From: Marinobacterium ramblicola
Lineage (GTDB): Bacteria > Pseudomonadota > Gammaproteobacteria > Pseudomonadales > Balneatricaceae
Length of the DNA stretch: 64,000 bases
Direction: 5' to 3'
Assembly: GCF_019084545.1 (NCBI RefSeq)
Contig: NZ_JAHREP010000011.1
Coordinates: 1 to 64,000 of the forward strand
Shown: in pieces, positions 9,887 to 18,485 of the stretch
Numbering within the stretch: the stretch's first letter is position 1
Layout: each line of letters opens with the position of its first letter
The notes under the pieces: generated by a model
What the model saw: the letters and a program-made list of their open reading frames with translations, nothing else
The model's database searches: none
Told to the model about the DNA's origin: nothing
Program-made: the position numbers and the translations under genes

Positions 9887-10992
9887 AGGTGATGCAGGTG
9901 CTGCCCGCGCTGGACGGCGGTGGCGTCGAGCGCGGTACCCTGGAGATTGCCCAGTACCTGGTTCAGCAGGGGCATGAGTCGGTGGTGCTGTCTGCCGGCG
10001 GAGCGCTGGTTCAGCAACTGGAGCGTGAGGGCAGCCGCCATATCTGTCTGGATATCGGCCGAAAGTCGCCGTTGACCTTCACACAGATCTGGCAGGTGCG
10101 GGCGCTGTTGCGCCGGGAAAAACCGGATATCCTGCACCTGCGTTCGCGGATGCCGGCTTGGGTCTGCTGGTTGGCATGGCGAGGGCTGAAGCCCGACGAG
10201 CGGCCCCATCTGGTGACCACCGTGCATGGACTCTACTCGGTCGGGCGGTACAGCAGCATCATGTGCCGCGGCGAGCGGGTTATTGCCGTGTCGGATACGG
10301 TGAAAACCTATATCGAGCAGAACTACCCGCAGACCGATAAGCAGCGGGTGCGGGTCATCTTCCGTGGCATCGACCCTGAGGTGTTCAAGCGCGGCAACCG
10401 GCCTGGCGATGACTGGCTGCAAGAGTGGCGAAACCAGTACCCGCAGCTCGACGGACAGCGGGTGCTGACACTGCCGGGGCGTCTGACCCGGCTCAAGGGC
10501 CACCATGATTTCATCGACCTGATCCGTGATCTGCGCGCCGATAAGCTGCCGGTCCATGGCCTGATTGTCGGGGGCGAGGATCCCAAGCGACAGGCGTATG
10601 CACGTGAGCTGAGGGAACGGGTGCGCAGCGAAGGGCTGGAGGACGCCATTACATTTACCGGTGCCAGGTCGGATATCCGCGAGATCTATGCCGTGTCGGA
10701 TCTAGTGTTGTCGCTGTCGACCAAGCCCGAGTCCTTTGGTCGAACCGTCGCCGAGGCACTGAGCCTGGGTGCGGCTGTTGTCGGCTATGCTCACGGCGGT
10801 GTGGCGGAGATCCTGGATGCCGTTTTCCCGGCCGGCAGGGTGCCCTGTCGAGATCAGGCCAGATTGAGAGAGGTCGTGACCGATCTGCTGGCGCATCCCC
10901 AGGCGCCGGGGGATATGCCGTTCCTGCAGCAGCAGATGTTGCAGCAGACACTGAGTTGTTATCGAGAGTGCCTGGATGGTGACGATGGTTGA
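9883..10992 (+). CDS. GT4 family glycosyltransferase
   Basis: Cytoplasmic GT-B retaining glycosyltransferase (369 aa), probably acting on LPS core or a surface glycan. The N-terminal domain begins with MQVLPALDGGGVERGTLEI, the acceptor-side loop common in GT4 enzymes. The C-terminal donor domain contains LPGRLTRLKGHHDFI and the E-x7-E-like stretch PESFGRTVAEALSLGAAVV (about residues 285-303), followed by the usual GGVAEIL. Start GTG at 9883 overlaps the stop of the ligase-like gene; its own end overlaps the next start by 17 bases. Sugar and linkage cannot be predicted. Confidence 0.86.
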   Translation: MKVMQVLPALDGGGVERGTLEIAQYLVQQGHESVVLSAGGALVQQLEREGSRHICLDIGRKSPLTFTQIWQVRALLRREKPDILHLRSRMPAWVCWLAWRGLKPDERPHLVTTVHGLYSVGRYSSIMCRGERVIAVSDTVKTYIEQNYPQTDKQRVRVIFRGIDPEVFKRGNRPGDDWLQEWRNQYPQLDGQRVLTLPGRLTRLKGHHDFIDLIRDLRADKLPVHGLIVGGEDPKRQAYARELRERVRSEGLEDAITFTGARSDIREIYAVSDLVLSLSTKPESFGRTVAEALSLGAAVVGYAHGGVAEILDAVFPAGRVPCRDQARLREVVTDLLAHPQAPGDMPFLQQQMLQQTLSCYRECLDGDDG

Positions 10993-11764
10993 AAACAGCG
11001 AACGCCCGGATATGAGCGGGGCGGGTGAACAGAACCAGCCGGTCAATGTGGTGTGCCTGAAATGGGGTACCAAGTATCCGGCCGAGTACGTCAACCGCTT
11101 GTATCGCATGGTGCGTCGGCATCTGCATCGGCCGTTTCGTTTTTTCTGTATGACCGAAGATGGTCGCGGGTTGGCCGAGGGCGTTGAGGTGTTACCCCTG
11201 CAGGAGAGCGGACTGCACGGTTGGTGGTACAAGCTGTCGCTGTTCCAGAGCGATTTCTACGGGCTTCAGGGCGATATGATCTACCTGGACCTGGACGTGG
11301 TGATCGTCGACGAGATCGATTTCCTCGTCGATCAGCCCGGCGATTTCCTGATCATCGGTAACTGGTCGCGCAATCCGATGTGGAACAGCTCGGTGATGCG
11401 TTTTCGTATCGGCCGCTATGCCCATATCTGGGACGGCTTTCTCGCCGATCAGCAGCGGATCATGCAGGAGTTGAATGGCGATCAGGAGTGGATCTACGCC
11501 TGCGTTCCCGAGGCGGGCAACTGGCCGGCGGATCGCGTACTTTCCTACAAGAAAAGCCTGGATTCCAAGTGCTGGCGCTGGGCCGAAAAACTGGGCCTTG
11601 GCCAACTCGGGCTGAAGGCACCGGATCGCCTGGACACCCCCCTGCCGGAACGGGCGGCGATCATCATCTTTCACGGCAAGCCGGATCCAGAGGATGTGGC
11701 GGAGCACGCCTACGGTTTTTGGAAGCGCGCCTCCTTTATCCAGAAAGCCTGGAGTGGCCGGTGA
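10976..11764 (+). CDS. GT8-like DxD glycosyltransferase, paralogue 1
   Basis: Protein of 262 aa in a small family present three times in this locus (also 12529-13305 and the minus-strand gene at 16578-17405). Common features are CLKWGTKYPAEYVNRLYRMV near residue 24, a metal-binding DxD segment MIYLDLDVVIVDEIDF (about residues 100-115), and a C-terminal FHGKPDPEDV. The pattern recalls GT8-type nucleotide-diphospho-sugar transferases. Either ATG 10976 or ATG 10985 could be the start. It overlaps both neighbours, so it is part of the coupled operon. A role in LPS core or surface glycan extension is inferred from context. Confidence 0.72.
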   Translation: MVTMVENSERPDMSGAGEQNQPVNVVCLKWGTKYPAEYVNRLYRMVRRHLHRPFRFFCMTEDGRGLAEGVEVLPLQESGLHGWWYKLSLFQSDFYGLQGDMIYLDLDVVIVDEIDFLVDQPGDFLIIGNWSRNPMWNSSVMRFRIGRYAHIWDGFLADQQRIMQELNGDQEWIYACVPEAGNWPADRVLSYKKSLDSKCWRWAEKLGLGQLGLKAPDRLDTPLPERAAIIIFHGKPDPEDVAEHAYGFWKRASFIQKAWSGR

Positions 11765-12444
11765 TGCTGCTGAACGCGCTGAAAAGGCGCAGGGCGAAAA
11801 CGCTGGGGATCAAGCTCAGTCGAGCGGAGTTGATCGACAGCCGGAGTGTGCTGAGGCTTGAAGCGCCGGCGAAGTTGGGTAGCGTGCAGGTACTCAAGGA
11901 AGCGCCTGAACTCATCCGCATCGGTGCACACAGCTATATCCGTAGCGGGGAACTGCATTTCGTCACCGAGATCGGCCGCTTCTGCTCGTTCGGCCGGCAG
12001 GTGACGATTGGCCAGGATGGCCGGGGCCATCCGCTGGACTGGGCATCCACCAGCCACGAACTGTGTGTCTCCCACCGTCCGAATCCGGGGTTAACCCGAA
12101 TCGGGCATGATGTCTGGATCGGTGACGGGGCCGTGGTGATGGCGGGCGTCTCGATCGGAACCGGTGCGATCATTGCGCGTAATGCGGTGGTGACGAAGGA
12201 TGTGCCGCCCTACCAGATCGTCGGCGGTAACCCGGCACGGCCGATCCGGCCCCGGTTCGGTTCTGAGTTGTCTGAGGCGCTGTTGAACTCTGCCTGGTGG
12301 CAGTATCCGCTGACCGAACTTCGCGCACTGGACTATGAGCATCCACAGCGCTTTCTGGAGCAGCTTGCGGATCTGGCACCGCAGAGAGCCACCTATGCCG
12401 TGATCGACGTGGGCCGGGGAAAGGTCGGCATAAGCGGCGACTGA
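11764..12444 (+). CDS. CatB-type hexapeptide-repeat O-acetyltransferase
   Basis: Left-handed beta-helix acyltransferase (about 226 aa) of the xenobiotic/CatB-like group, which usually transfers acetyl from acetyl-CoA to a sugar hydroxyl. Hexapeptide repeats are readable in two blocks: HSYIRSGELHFVTEIGRFCS, then IGHDVWIGDGAVVMAGVSIG and TGAIIARNAVVTKDVPPY, ending with IVGGNPARPIRPRF. A WASTSHEL segment holds the likely catalytic histidine region. A GTG at 11761 or the adjacent ATG at 11764 may start it; the GTG overlaps the preceding TGA. It probably decorates the glycan made by this operon; the substrate is not known. Confidence 0.82.
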   Translation: MLLNALKRRRAKTLGIKLSRAELIDSRSVLRLEAPAKLGSVQVLKEAPELIRIGAHSYIRSGELHFVTEIGRFCSFGRQVTIGQDGRGHPLDWASTSHELCVSHRPNPGLTRIGHDVWIGDGAVVMAGVSIGTGAIIARNAVVTKDVPPYQIVGGNPARPIRPRFGSELSEALLNSAWWQYPLTELRALDYEHPQRFLEQLADLAPQRATYAVIDVGRGKVGISGD

Positions 12445-12528
12445 GTTTAGGATGCGACTTGGAATCGAAAGACGAACTGATGATAAGGACGCGGGCGCGT
12501 CAAATCAAACTCTGGGACACTGTCTGTA

Positions 12529-13305
12529 ATGACCAAACAAGTGATCTGTATGAAGTGGGGCACGCTGTACGGTGCCGACTACGTCAACCGCCTCTATGCC
12601 ATGGTGCGGCAGCAGGTCAGTGGGCCGCTGCGTTTCGTCTGCCTGACCGATAACCGCACTGGCATTCGGCAGGAGGTGGAGTGTCATGATTGCCCCACCA
12701 TCGACCTGCCGGAACCCAAGTGCCGTCTGGGCTGGCGCAAACTGACCCTGTATCGGCGTAGCGAGCACCTGTTTGGGCTGGAGGGCGACTGGTTGTACCT
12801 CGACCTGGATGTGGTGGTCAGCGCCTCGCTCGATCCGTTTTTCGAGTTCGAGCCGGACAAGACCTTTGTCGTGATGCAGAACTGGACCCAGCCCGGCAAG
12901 GGGATAGGCAATACCTCGGCGTACCGTTTCCGGGTCGGGGCCGACGAGTACCTGTTCGACAATCTGATCGCGAACCAGTCGAGCATTTTCGAGCAGTTCC
13001 GCAACTCACAGACCTACATCTCCCGCAATGTGAAGGAGCTGACCTTTTGGCCGGATGAGTGGTGTGTGCTGTTCAAAACCCACTGTGTACCCTCCTGGCC
13101 TGCCCGCTTCTGGCAGGAGCCGGTACTGCCGCCAACCGCCCGCGTGGTCGCCTTCCCCGGTGACCCCAACCCGCACGATGCGGTGCAGGGCAACTGGCCG
13201 GTGAAGAAGGCATACAAGAAGCTCTATAAGCATATCCGCCCGGCACGCTGGATCCAGCGTATCTGGGACGATGCGGAAGCCCAGGCCAAGGGTGTCGAGG
13301 GATAG
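12529..13305 (+). CDS. GT8-like DxD glycosyltransferase, paralogue 2
   Basis: Second member of the three-copy family, 258 aa. It has CMKWGTLYGADYVNRLYAMV at the very N-terminus, a donor/metal motif WLYLDLDVVVSASLDPF (about residues 85-101) and FPGDPNPHDA near the C-terminus, each aligning with the other two copies. The gene starts 84 bases after the acetyltransferase stop, the only sizeable gap in this operon, and its stop overlaps the next GTG by one base. Likely a nucleotide-sugar-dependent transferase acting on the same glycan; specificity unknown. Confidence 0.72.
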   Translation: MTKQVICMKWGTLYGADYVNRLYAMVRQQVSGPLRFVCLTDNRTGIRQEVECHDCPTIDLPEPKCRLGWRKLTLYRRSEHLFGLEGDWLYLDLDVVVSASLDPFFEFEPDKTFVVMQNWTQPGKGIGNTSAYRFRVGADEYLFDNLIANQSSIFEQFRNSQTYISRNVKELTFWPDEWCVLFKTHCVPSWPARFWQEPVLPPTARVVAFPGDPNPHDAVQGNWPVKKAYKKLYKHIRPARWIQRIWDDAEAQAKGVEG

Positions 13306-14378
13306 TGCCCGGGGTGGCCATTAATATCCTGATCCTCGATGAGGGCTCGCCGGGCCACTGTGCCCAGTCCGAGGGGATAGTCGATCTGCTGGAGCGGCAG
13401 GGGCTGAGGATTCAGCGTGAAAAGATCTGCGTGCGCAACCGCCTGCCGGGATTGTTTCGCGGCCTGATGCGCAAGTTGATCGCGATTCCGGCCGCCTGGC
13501 TGAACGAGGCGTGCCTCGCCCTGAGCAGTGTGCTGGAGTCGCAGCCAACACGGCCCCCCGACCTGATCATCTCCTCCGGTGGCAAAAGTGCCTTTGCCAG
13601 CCTGGTGCTCAAACGTCGATACCGGGCCGGCAATATCTTTGTCGGCGTGCCGGACCCCTTTCCCGACCGCTGGTTCGATCTTATCGTCTCGCCGACCAGA
13701 CGGGACTATCGCACGGCTTCGCTGGTTAGCGGCCTGATCCCCAACTCGGTGACACCGGAGCGCGTTGCCGCCGCAGGCGAGCGTTACTGGCAACAGGGCA
13801 AACCATCATCCCCCTGTTGGGCACTGCTGATCGGCGCCAACAGCAAGAGCCATCACTACAGTGATGCGGACTGGCAGGGGCTGGTAGCGGGGGTGAATGC
13901 GCTCTCGCAGCGGCTTGGCGTTCGCTGGTTGATCACCACCTCAAGGCGCACGCCGCCTGAAGTGGAGCAGCTGTTGGACGAGGAGTTGGACAGAGACAAC
14001 CTGGTGGAGTTGGTGCTCTACAACCGTGAGCCGAAGCGGGTGATGCTGCCCTTTCTGGCGGCCGCCCAGCGGGTGCTGGTGACCCAGGACAGCCTGACCA
14101 TGGCCAGCGAAGCGCTGTGCAGTGGTCGCCCGGTAACCCTGTTGACGCCGTCGGAGCTGCGTATCGACAAGGGCTCCTATTTCGAAGAGATCGTCAACGG
14201 TTTCCACCAGTTGCAGGGTGTACAGCGCTGTGCATTGACGCAACTGGCGGGCTATCAGCCCGACGCGATGGAGGGGGAGGCCCCTGTGGGGCTCGATCGT
14301 CTGGGCAGGGAGCTTGTTGATCGGGTAACCGGGATGGTCGAGCGTACAACTGAAAACCGGGCAGGGCGGGCTGAATAG
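13305..14378 (+). CDS. ELM1/COG3660-family protein, copy 2 (putative core glycosyltransferase)
   Basis: Second ELM1-family protein of this locus, 357 aa, about 60 residues longer than copy 1. The shared signature pieces are present: ILDEGSPGHCAQSEGIVDLL at the N-terminus, GANSKSHHYSDADW in the middle, [15 protein letters not shown], and TQDSLTMASEALCSGRPVT toward the end. The two copies are clearly homologous but divergent, suggesting different substrates rather than a recent duplication. Start GTG at 13305 overlaps the preceding TAG. It is followed two bases later by the sulfotransferase-like gene. Function as a glycosyltransferase is inferred from fold resemblance and context only. Confidence 0.78.
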   Translation: MPGVAINILILDEGSPGHCAQSEGIVDLLERQGLRIQREKICVRNRLPGLFRGLMRKLIAIPAAWLNEACLALSSVLESQPTRPPDLIISSGGKSAFASLVLKRRYRAGNIFVGVPDPFPDRWFDLIVSPTRRDYRTASLVSGLIPNSVTPERVAAAGERYWQQGKPSSPCWALLIGANSKSHHYSDADWQGLVAGVNALSQRLGVRWLITTSRRTPPEVEQLLDEELDRDNLVELVLYNREPKRVMLPFLAAAQRVLVTQDSLTMASEALCSGRPVTLLTPSELRIDKGSYFEEIVNGFHQLQGVQRCALTQLAGYQPDAMEGEAPVGLDRLGRELVDRVTGMVERTTENRAGRAE

Positions 14379-14380
14379 GT

Positions 14381-15439
14381 ATGACCAAATTAGTGATCCA
14401 TTGTGGCTCCGGGAAGGCGGGCAGTACCGCGATCCAGAGTTCCTATCATCAAAGCCGCGCCCTGTTGGCCAAGCACGGCATCCTGTACCCCGATACGCCT
14501 TTTTCGCGCAGCGCCCACCACATACTCCAGATCCTGTTTCAAGACGACAGCCTGATGCTGCCCAAATATGTCAAAAAGGCGGGCGGTTACCGGAAGATCA
14601 GGAAGCTCTCAAAGAAATATTGGGATTCCGTGCGCGAGCAGGTCAAAAAAACCAATCCTGATCTGGTGTTGATCAGTTCGGAAACCTTCTACCAGCTGGA
14701 CGAGTCGGCGCTACAGAAGATGAAGACCTACCTGGCCGACATTTTCGATCAGGTCGAATTCGTTTTCTACGTCAGGGAGCCGGCGGCCAAATATCTGTCG
14801 CTGTTGCAGCAGTCGATCAAGACGCGGTGCGAGTTTTTCCCGCCTGACGAGATGCGAGAGCTGGACTACCTCGCCACCATCGAGCGGGTTTTCGGCACGT
14901 CGGTCAGGGTCATCGCCTTCGACAGAACCAGCCTTGTCAACGGCGATGTGGTCTACGACCTGAGCACTAGGCTGTTGTCATCCAACATAGCGCCGGGCCA
15001 GATCAAAACCATCATCAAAAATGAGACGATCTCGCCGGAGGCTATTTCGATTCTCAATAAGTACCAGCGCTTCATGGCCAACCGGGGTGAGACTCTGCCC
15101 AAGCATAAGATCAAGCGGATCAGGGAGAGCATTATCCGCTTTGAAAAGGATGCGGGGCGCAAACGTAAACCTGAACTGTGTCCCGGGATCGCCGCATCGA
15201 TCAGAGAGTCCAGTGCGGAGCTGCTCGGTCTGAGAGAGCGGTACGGAATCGAGTTTCCGGGTATCGACTATGATCGCGTCGGCACCGCCAGCATAGACCC
15301 GCATCAGTTCCAGCGGGTAAGCGATGTGATCGATGTCGATACCGAACTGGAGACGGAGATCATGCTGCATCTGATCGACAGCGAGATGCTGACGCTGAAG
15401 ACCGTCAGAGACAGAACCCTAAGCCTGTTCAGAAAGTAG
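14381..15439 (+). CDS. Sulfotransferase-like protein
   Basis: Protein of 352 aa with the hallmarks of PAPS-dependent sulfotransferases. The N-terminal HCGSGKAGSTAIQSSYHQ matches the 5'-phosphosulfate-binding loop (usual form HxGxxKTGTTxIQ). FVFYVREPAAKYLSLLQQS (about residues 127-145) matches the 3'-phosphate-binding segment with its conserved Arg and Ser. The C-terminal third is charged and not recognisable. It is the last gene of the plus-strand glycan operon. If active, it would sulfate an LPS or surface sugar. Family homologues include unproven members, so activity is inferred. Confidence 0.75.
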   Translation: MTKLVIHCGSGKAGSTAIQSSYHQSRALLAKHGILYPDTPFSRSAHHILQILFQDDSLMLPKYVKKAGGYRKIRKLSKKYWDSVREQVKKTNPDLVLISSETFYQLDESALQKMKTYLADIFDQVEFVFYVREPAAKYLSLLQQSIKTRCEFFPPDEMRELDYLATIERVFGTSVRVIAFDRTSLVNGDVVYDLSTRLLSSNIAPGQIKTIIKNETISPEAISILNKYQRFMANRGETLPKHKIKRIRESIIRFEKDAGRKRKPELCPGIAASIRESSAELLGLRERYGIEFPGIDYDRVGTASIDPHQFQRVSDVIDVDTELETEIMLHLIDSEMLTLKTVRDRTLSLFRK

Positions 15440-15468
15440 GCTTAGGGGTCTGTTTATCAAGTGTCCGG

Positions 15469-16563
15469 TTAGCGTTTGTGATAACGCGCAATCACCTCTT
15501 TAAACATGGCGATGTAGGCATCGGTAACCGCCTCGCGGGAGAACGTCTTCCGATAGGTGCGATAGCCCGCTTCCACCAGTCGCTCGCCCAATGCGGGGTC
15601 CGCTACCAGGCGGTTGATCGCTTCGGCCAGAGCGTCGCTGTCGTCTATCGGTACCAGTAACCCGTCGCTGTTATCCGTGATCAGCCAGCCGGGTCCGGCC
15701 GAGGCGGCGGCGATCAGCGGGCGCTGCTGCGCCCAGCTCTCCACCACCACGTTGCCGAACGGCTCGAAACGCGAGGGGAAGACCGAGATGTCGCAGGCCT
15801 TGAACAGGTAGCCGGTGTCCCGCCGCCATCCGAGCAAGTGCACCCGTGTGTTCAGCCCGAGGCGCGCAATCTGCGCCTCAAGCTGTGTTTTCAACGGGCC
15901 ATCGCCGGCGATCAGCAGGCTGGTGTTTTCGGTCTTGCTCAGGGCATCGATCAGTGTGTCGTGGGCCTTGGCTTCGTGCAGGCGGCCCAGCGCCAACAGC
16001 ACCCGATGTTCTGCCGGGATCTTCAGCTCCTCACGCAGTCGGGCGCGGGCGGTGTCGCTATCCAGCTCGCAGGGCGCGATTTCGCCAAAGTTGGGGATAC
16101 ACTGGGTCTTCTCCGCCGGGATCCCCTCGTCGCGCAGATAGCGCACGATATCCGGGGTGTTGCCGATCAGGCGATCGCTCTTGCGGTAGCGCTCCACCCG
16201 GTAGTAGCCGCCGAGACGGGCGACCAGCGGACAGTAGCCGGTCGGGGCGCGCTTGATCGCCCGGCTCATCCAGGTCAGCATCGCATCCGGTTGCCAGCGC
16301 CGCATCAGCAGGTTCAGGCGCACACGCCCCAGGGGCTCATGCAGACCGCGAAAGCGCAGCAGCTTGACCTCGATATTGGGGTGCCCGGCGAACAGGGCTT
16401 CCCGGCGCTCATCCGGTTCGATCACCACGCACTGCTGCACACCGGCATCGGCCAGCGCCAGGGTCAGCTTTTCAAAAAAGGTTTCGGCGCCGCCGTTCTG
16501 GCTCGACAGCATCAGCTGCATCAGGCGCAAGGGAGTATCGTTATCGTGCTTTTGAGCGTGCAT
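15469..16563 (-). CDS. GT4 family glycosyltransferase
   Basis: GT-B retaining glycosyltransferase (364 aa), probably another LPS core enzyme. The N-terminus has SSQNGGAETFFEKLTLAL, the GGAE-type loop of GT4 enzymes. The C-terminal donor domain shows LALGRLHEAKAHDTLIDAL and SRFEPFGNVVVESWAQQRP with the two conserved glutamates. It is distinct from the GT4 enzyme at 9883-10992. Transcribed on the minus strand behind the third DxD transferase (14-base gap) and lpxL-like gene, converging with the sulfotransferase gene 29 bases away. Confidence 0.86.
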   Translation of the reverse strand: MHAQKHDNDTPLRLMQLMLSSQNGGAETFFEKLTLALADAGVQQCVVIEPDERREALFAGHPNIEVKLLRFRGLHEPLGRVRLNLLMRRWQPDAMLTWMSRAIKRAPTGYCPLVARLGGYYRVERYRKSDRLIGNTPDIVRYLRDEGIPAEKTQCIPNFGEIAPCELDSDTARARLREELKIPAEHRVLLALGRLHEAKAHDTLIDALSKTENTSLLIAGDGPLKTQLEAQIARLGLNTRVHLLGWRRDTGYLFKACDISVFPSRFEPFGNVVVESWAQQRPLIAAASAGPGWLITDNSDGLLVPIDDSDALAEAINRLVADPALGERLVEAGYRTYRKTFSREAVTDAYIAMFKEVIARYHKR

Positions 16564-16577
16564 CCGTCAGCCCCCGT

Positions 16578-17405
16578 CTAGCGCCAGTGTTGTTTGATCC
16601 AGTCGGCCGGTAAAAAGAACCGCTTCAGAAAGCGGTAACGGTTGGCGCCGCATTCGCCACTCAGGGCTGCCTTGATATGTTCCAGCCTGCCGCGTACCGG
16701 CACCTGGTCGGACCAGCGCCCAAGCATGGCGTCGGCGGGGTCGGGCTTGCCGGGGAAGATCACCACCCGGCAGTTTTTGGGCAGCTTGGGCGGGCGCAGG
16801 TAGCGCAATGGCCAAGGCCCGAGGCAGTCCATGCGGAAGTGGCGCACCCAGCCACGGGGCCAGAACTTCACCCCGCCTTCGACGCAGTTGGTGACGTAGC
16901 GCTGCTCGAACTGGTATTTGCCGGCGATCCCCTCCGGATCCTTCTGGAAGTTCTCCAGCATGTAGGCGTGGCGGCCGATCTCGAAGCGGAAGATCGAGGT
17001 CTGGCCCAGGCGTTCCAGCGGCTTGACCCAGTTGCGCGCCAGGATCACATCTTCTGGGTCACCGTAGCTGAAGAACTCATCCAGATTGCCGGTGATGATC
17101 ACGTCCAGGTCGATGAACAGCACCACACCCTCGATATCGAACAGGGACCTGCCCCAGAGTGCGGTCTTCGGCCATTTGCCCGGAGCATTGGTCGGCCTCG
17201 GGCAGCCCAGCTCGGGCAGGGGGCGGCAGACCACCTCTTCGCGAACCCCCTCGGCGTCGTCGGTCAGACATATGACGCGGAACGGCGGGGTGATGTTGCG
17301 TTCCACCATCGAGTAGATACGGTTGACATACTCCGGCCCGTAGCGGGTGCCCCACTTGATGCAGATGACCTGTTTGACCTGATCGCTCATTGCCTGAACA
17401 CCCAT
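16578..17405 (-). CDS. GT8-like DxD glycosyltransferase, paralogue 3
   Basis: Third member of the local family, 275 aa from the ATG at 17405. Key segments are CIKWGTRYGPEYVNRIYSMV (about residues 17-36), VLFIDLDVIITGNLDEFF with the DxD motif, and FPGKPDPADAMLGRW. The chosen start overlaps the stop of the acyltransferase gene by one base (TAATG); the internal ATG at 17390 is an alternative. The frame extends further upstream but into the acyltransferase gene, so that extension is not real. It lies on the opposite strand from paralogues 1 and 2, at the other end of the glycan block. Confidence 0.72.
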   Translation of the reverse strand: MGVQAMSDQVKQVICIKWGTRYGPEYVNRIYSMVERNITPPFRVICLTDDAEGVREEVVCRPLPELGCPRPTNAPGKWPKTALWGRSLFDIEGVVLFIDLDVIITGNLDEFFSYGDPEDVILARNWVKPLERLGQTSIFRFEIGRHAYMLENFQKDPEGIAGKYQFEQRYVTNCVEGGVKFWPRGWVRHFRMDCLGPWPLRYLRPPKLPKNCRVVIFPGKPDPADAMLGRWSDQVPVRGRLEHIKAALSGECGANRYRFLKRFFLPADWIKQHWR

Positions 17406-18340
17406 TAAGAGTCGCCTTGTCGATAGAGATAATTCTTGCCCTTGGGATGGGTCTTGAAACGGCGGTGGACCCACATGTACTGCGCCGGATCCTTGCGGAT
17501 CGCGCGCTCGAGTTCGGCATTGATGCGTGCCGCGTCCGCTTCGGCGTCACCGCTGGGGAACGGCTCGATGACCGGGAACAGCTCCAGCTCATAGCCTGAA
17601 TCGTCGGCCAGGCGGTGCTGGGCCAGCATCAGGATCGGCGAGTCGTTAAGCTTGACCATGCGGCTGGTGGCGGTGATCGTGGCAGCCGGCACGCCAAAGA
17701 AGTCGGCATAGACCGAGTTGCGTGAGCCCATGTCCTGATCCGGAGCGTACCAGACGATGCGGTTCTTGCGCAGGGCGCGGATCATCGAACGGATATCGGA
17801 ACGTTCGATCGCCTGGCCGAAATAGCGGCTGCGCCCCCGGCGGATGTACAGGTCCATCAGCGGGTTGTTGTGCTTGCGGTACATCGCATCCACCTCGTAA
17901 TGCTGCGCGAACAGCAGGCCGCCCAGGTCCAGCGTGGAGAAGTGGGCACCGAGCAGGATCACGCCCCTGCCCTGCTGCAGCGCCTGCTCCAGATGCTCGC
18001 GCCCCTTGAAGATGATCTTCTGCGGCAGCCGATCCAGCGGCATCCACCAGGCCATCGCCGTTTCCAGCAGGCCGATGCCGTTGTGGCGGAACACATCACG
18101 CACCATGCGTTGACGAGCAGCCGGCTCCAGGTCGGGAAATACCAGTCGGATGTTGGTTTCGGTCACCTGTCGGCGGTGGCGGTTGAAGCGGTATAGCAGC
18201 GCGCCCAGCAGCGCCCCGATCCGCAGTTGCAGGCGGTAAGGCAGCAGCGATGCGAGGCGCAGTCCGGCCAGCATGATCCAGGTGGGCCAGTAGCGCGGAT
18301 GCAGGAAGCGATTGCTGTCGGTAGCTGAGTCCTTGGACAC
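17405..18340 (-). CDS. lpxL: Lipid A biosynthesis late acyltransferase (LpxL/HtrB family)
   Basis: Inner-membrane acyltransferase (311 aa) that adds a secondary acyl chain to Kdo-lipid IVA using acyl-ACP. It has an N-terminal hydrophobic anchor (about residues 20-40), the catalytic HX4D motif within GAHFSTLDLGG (about residues 130-140), and the later VWYAPDQDMG and WVHRRFKTHPKG typical of the family. Start is GTG at 18340 with a GGA site close by. It heads a minus-strand operon with paralogue 3 and the GT4 gene, and is divergent from msbA. LpxL versus LpxM specificity is not decidable here. Confidence 0.88.
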   Translation of the reverse strand: MSKDSATDSNRFLHPRYWPTWIMLAGLRLASLLPYRLQLRIGALLGALLYRFNRHRRQVTETNIRLVFPDLEPAARQRMVRDVFRHNGIGLLETAMAWWMPLDRLPQKIIFKGREHLEQALQQGRGVILLGAHFSTLDLGGLLFAQHYEVDAMYRKHNNPLMDLYIRRGRSRYFGQAIERSDIRSMIRALRKNRIVWYAPDQDMGSRNSVYADFFGVPAATITATSRMVKLNDSPILMLAQHRLADDSGYELELFPVIEPFPSGDAEADAARINAELERAIRKDPAQYMWVHRRFKTHPKGKNYLYRQGDS

Positions 18341-18485
18341 GTGAGATCCAATTGTCTGAGATTGATGGCGTGGTGGATTGTACCGTTTTTTTTGTCGTCG
18401 GTGTCAGGCCCGGTAAGCGGGGGAACGTGGCAATCGCGGCGTTTAGCCCTGTACAATGCCCGCTCAGTCCGAGATGTGTGAGCCT

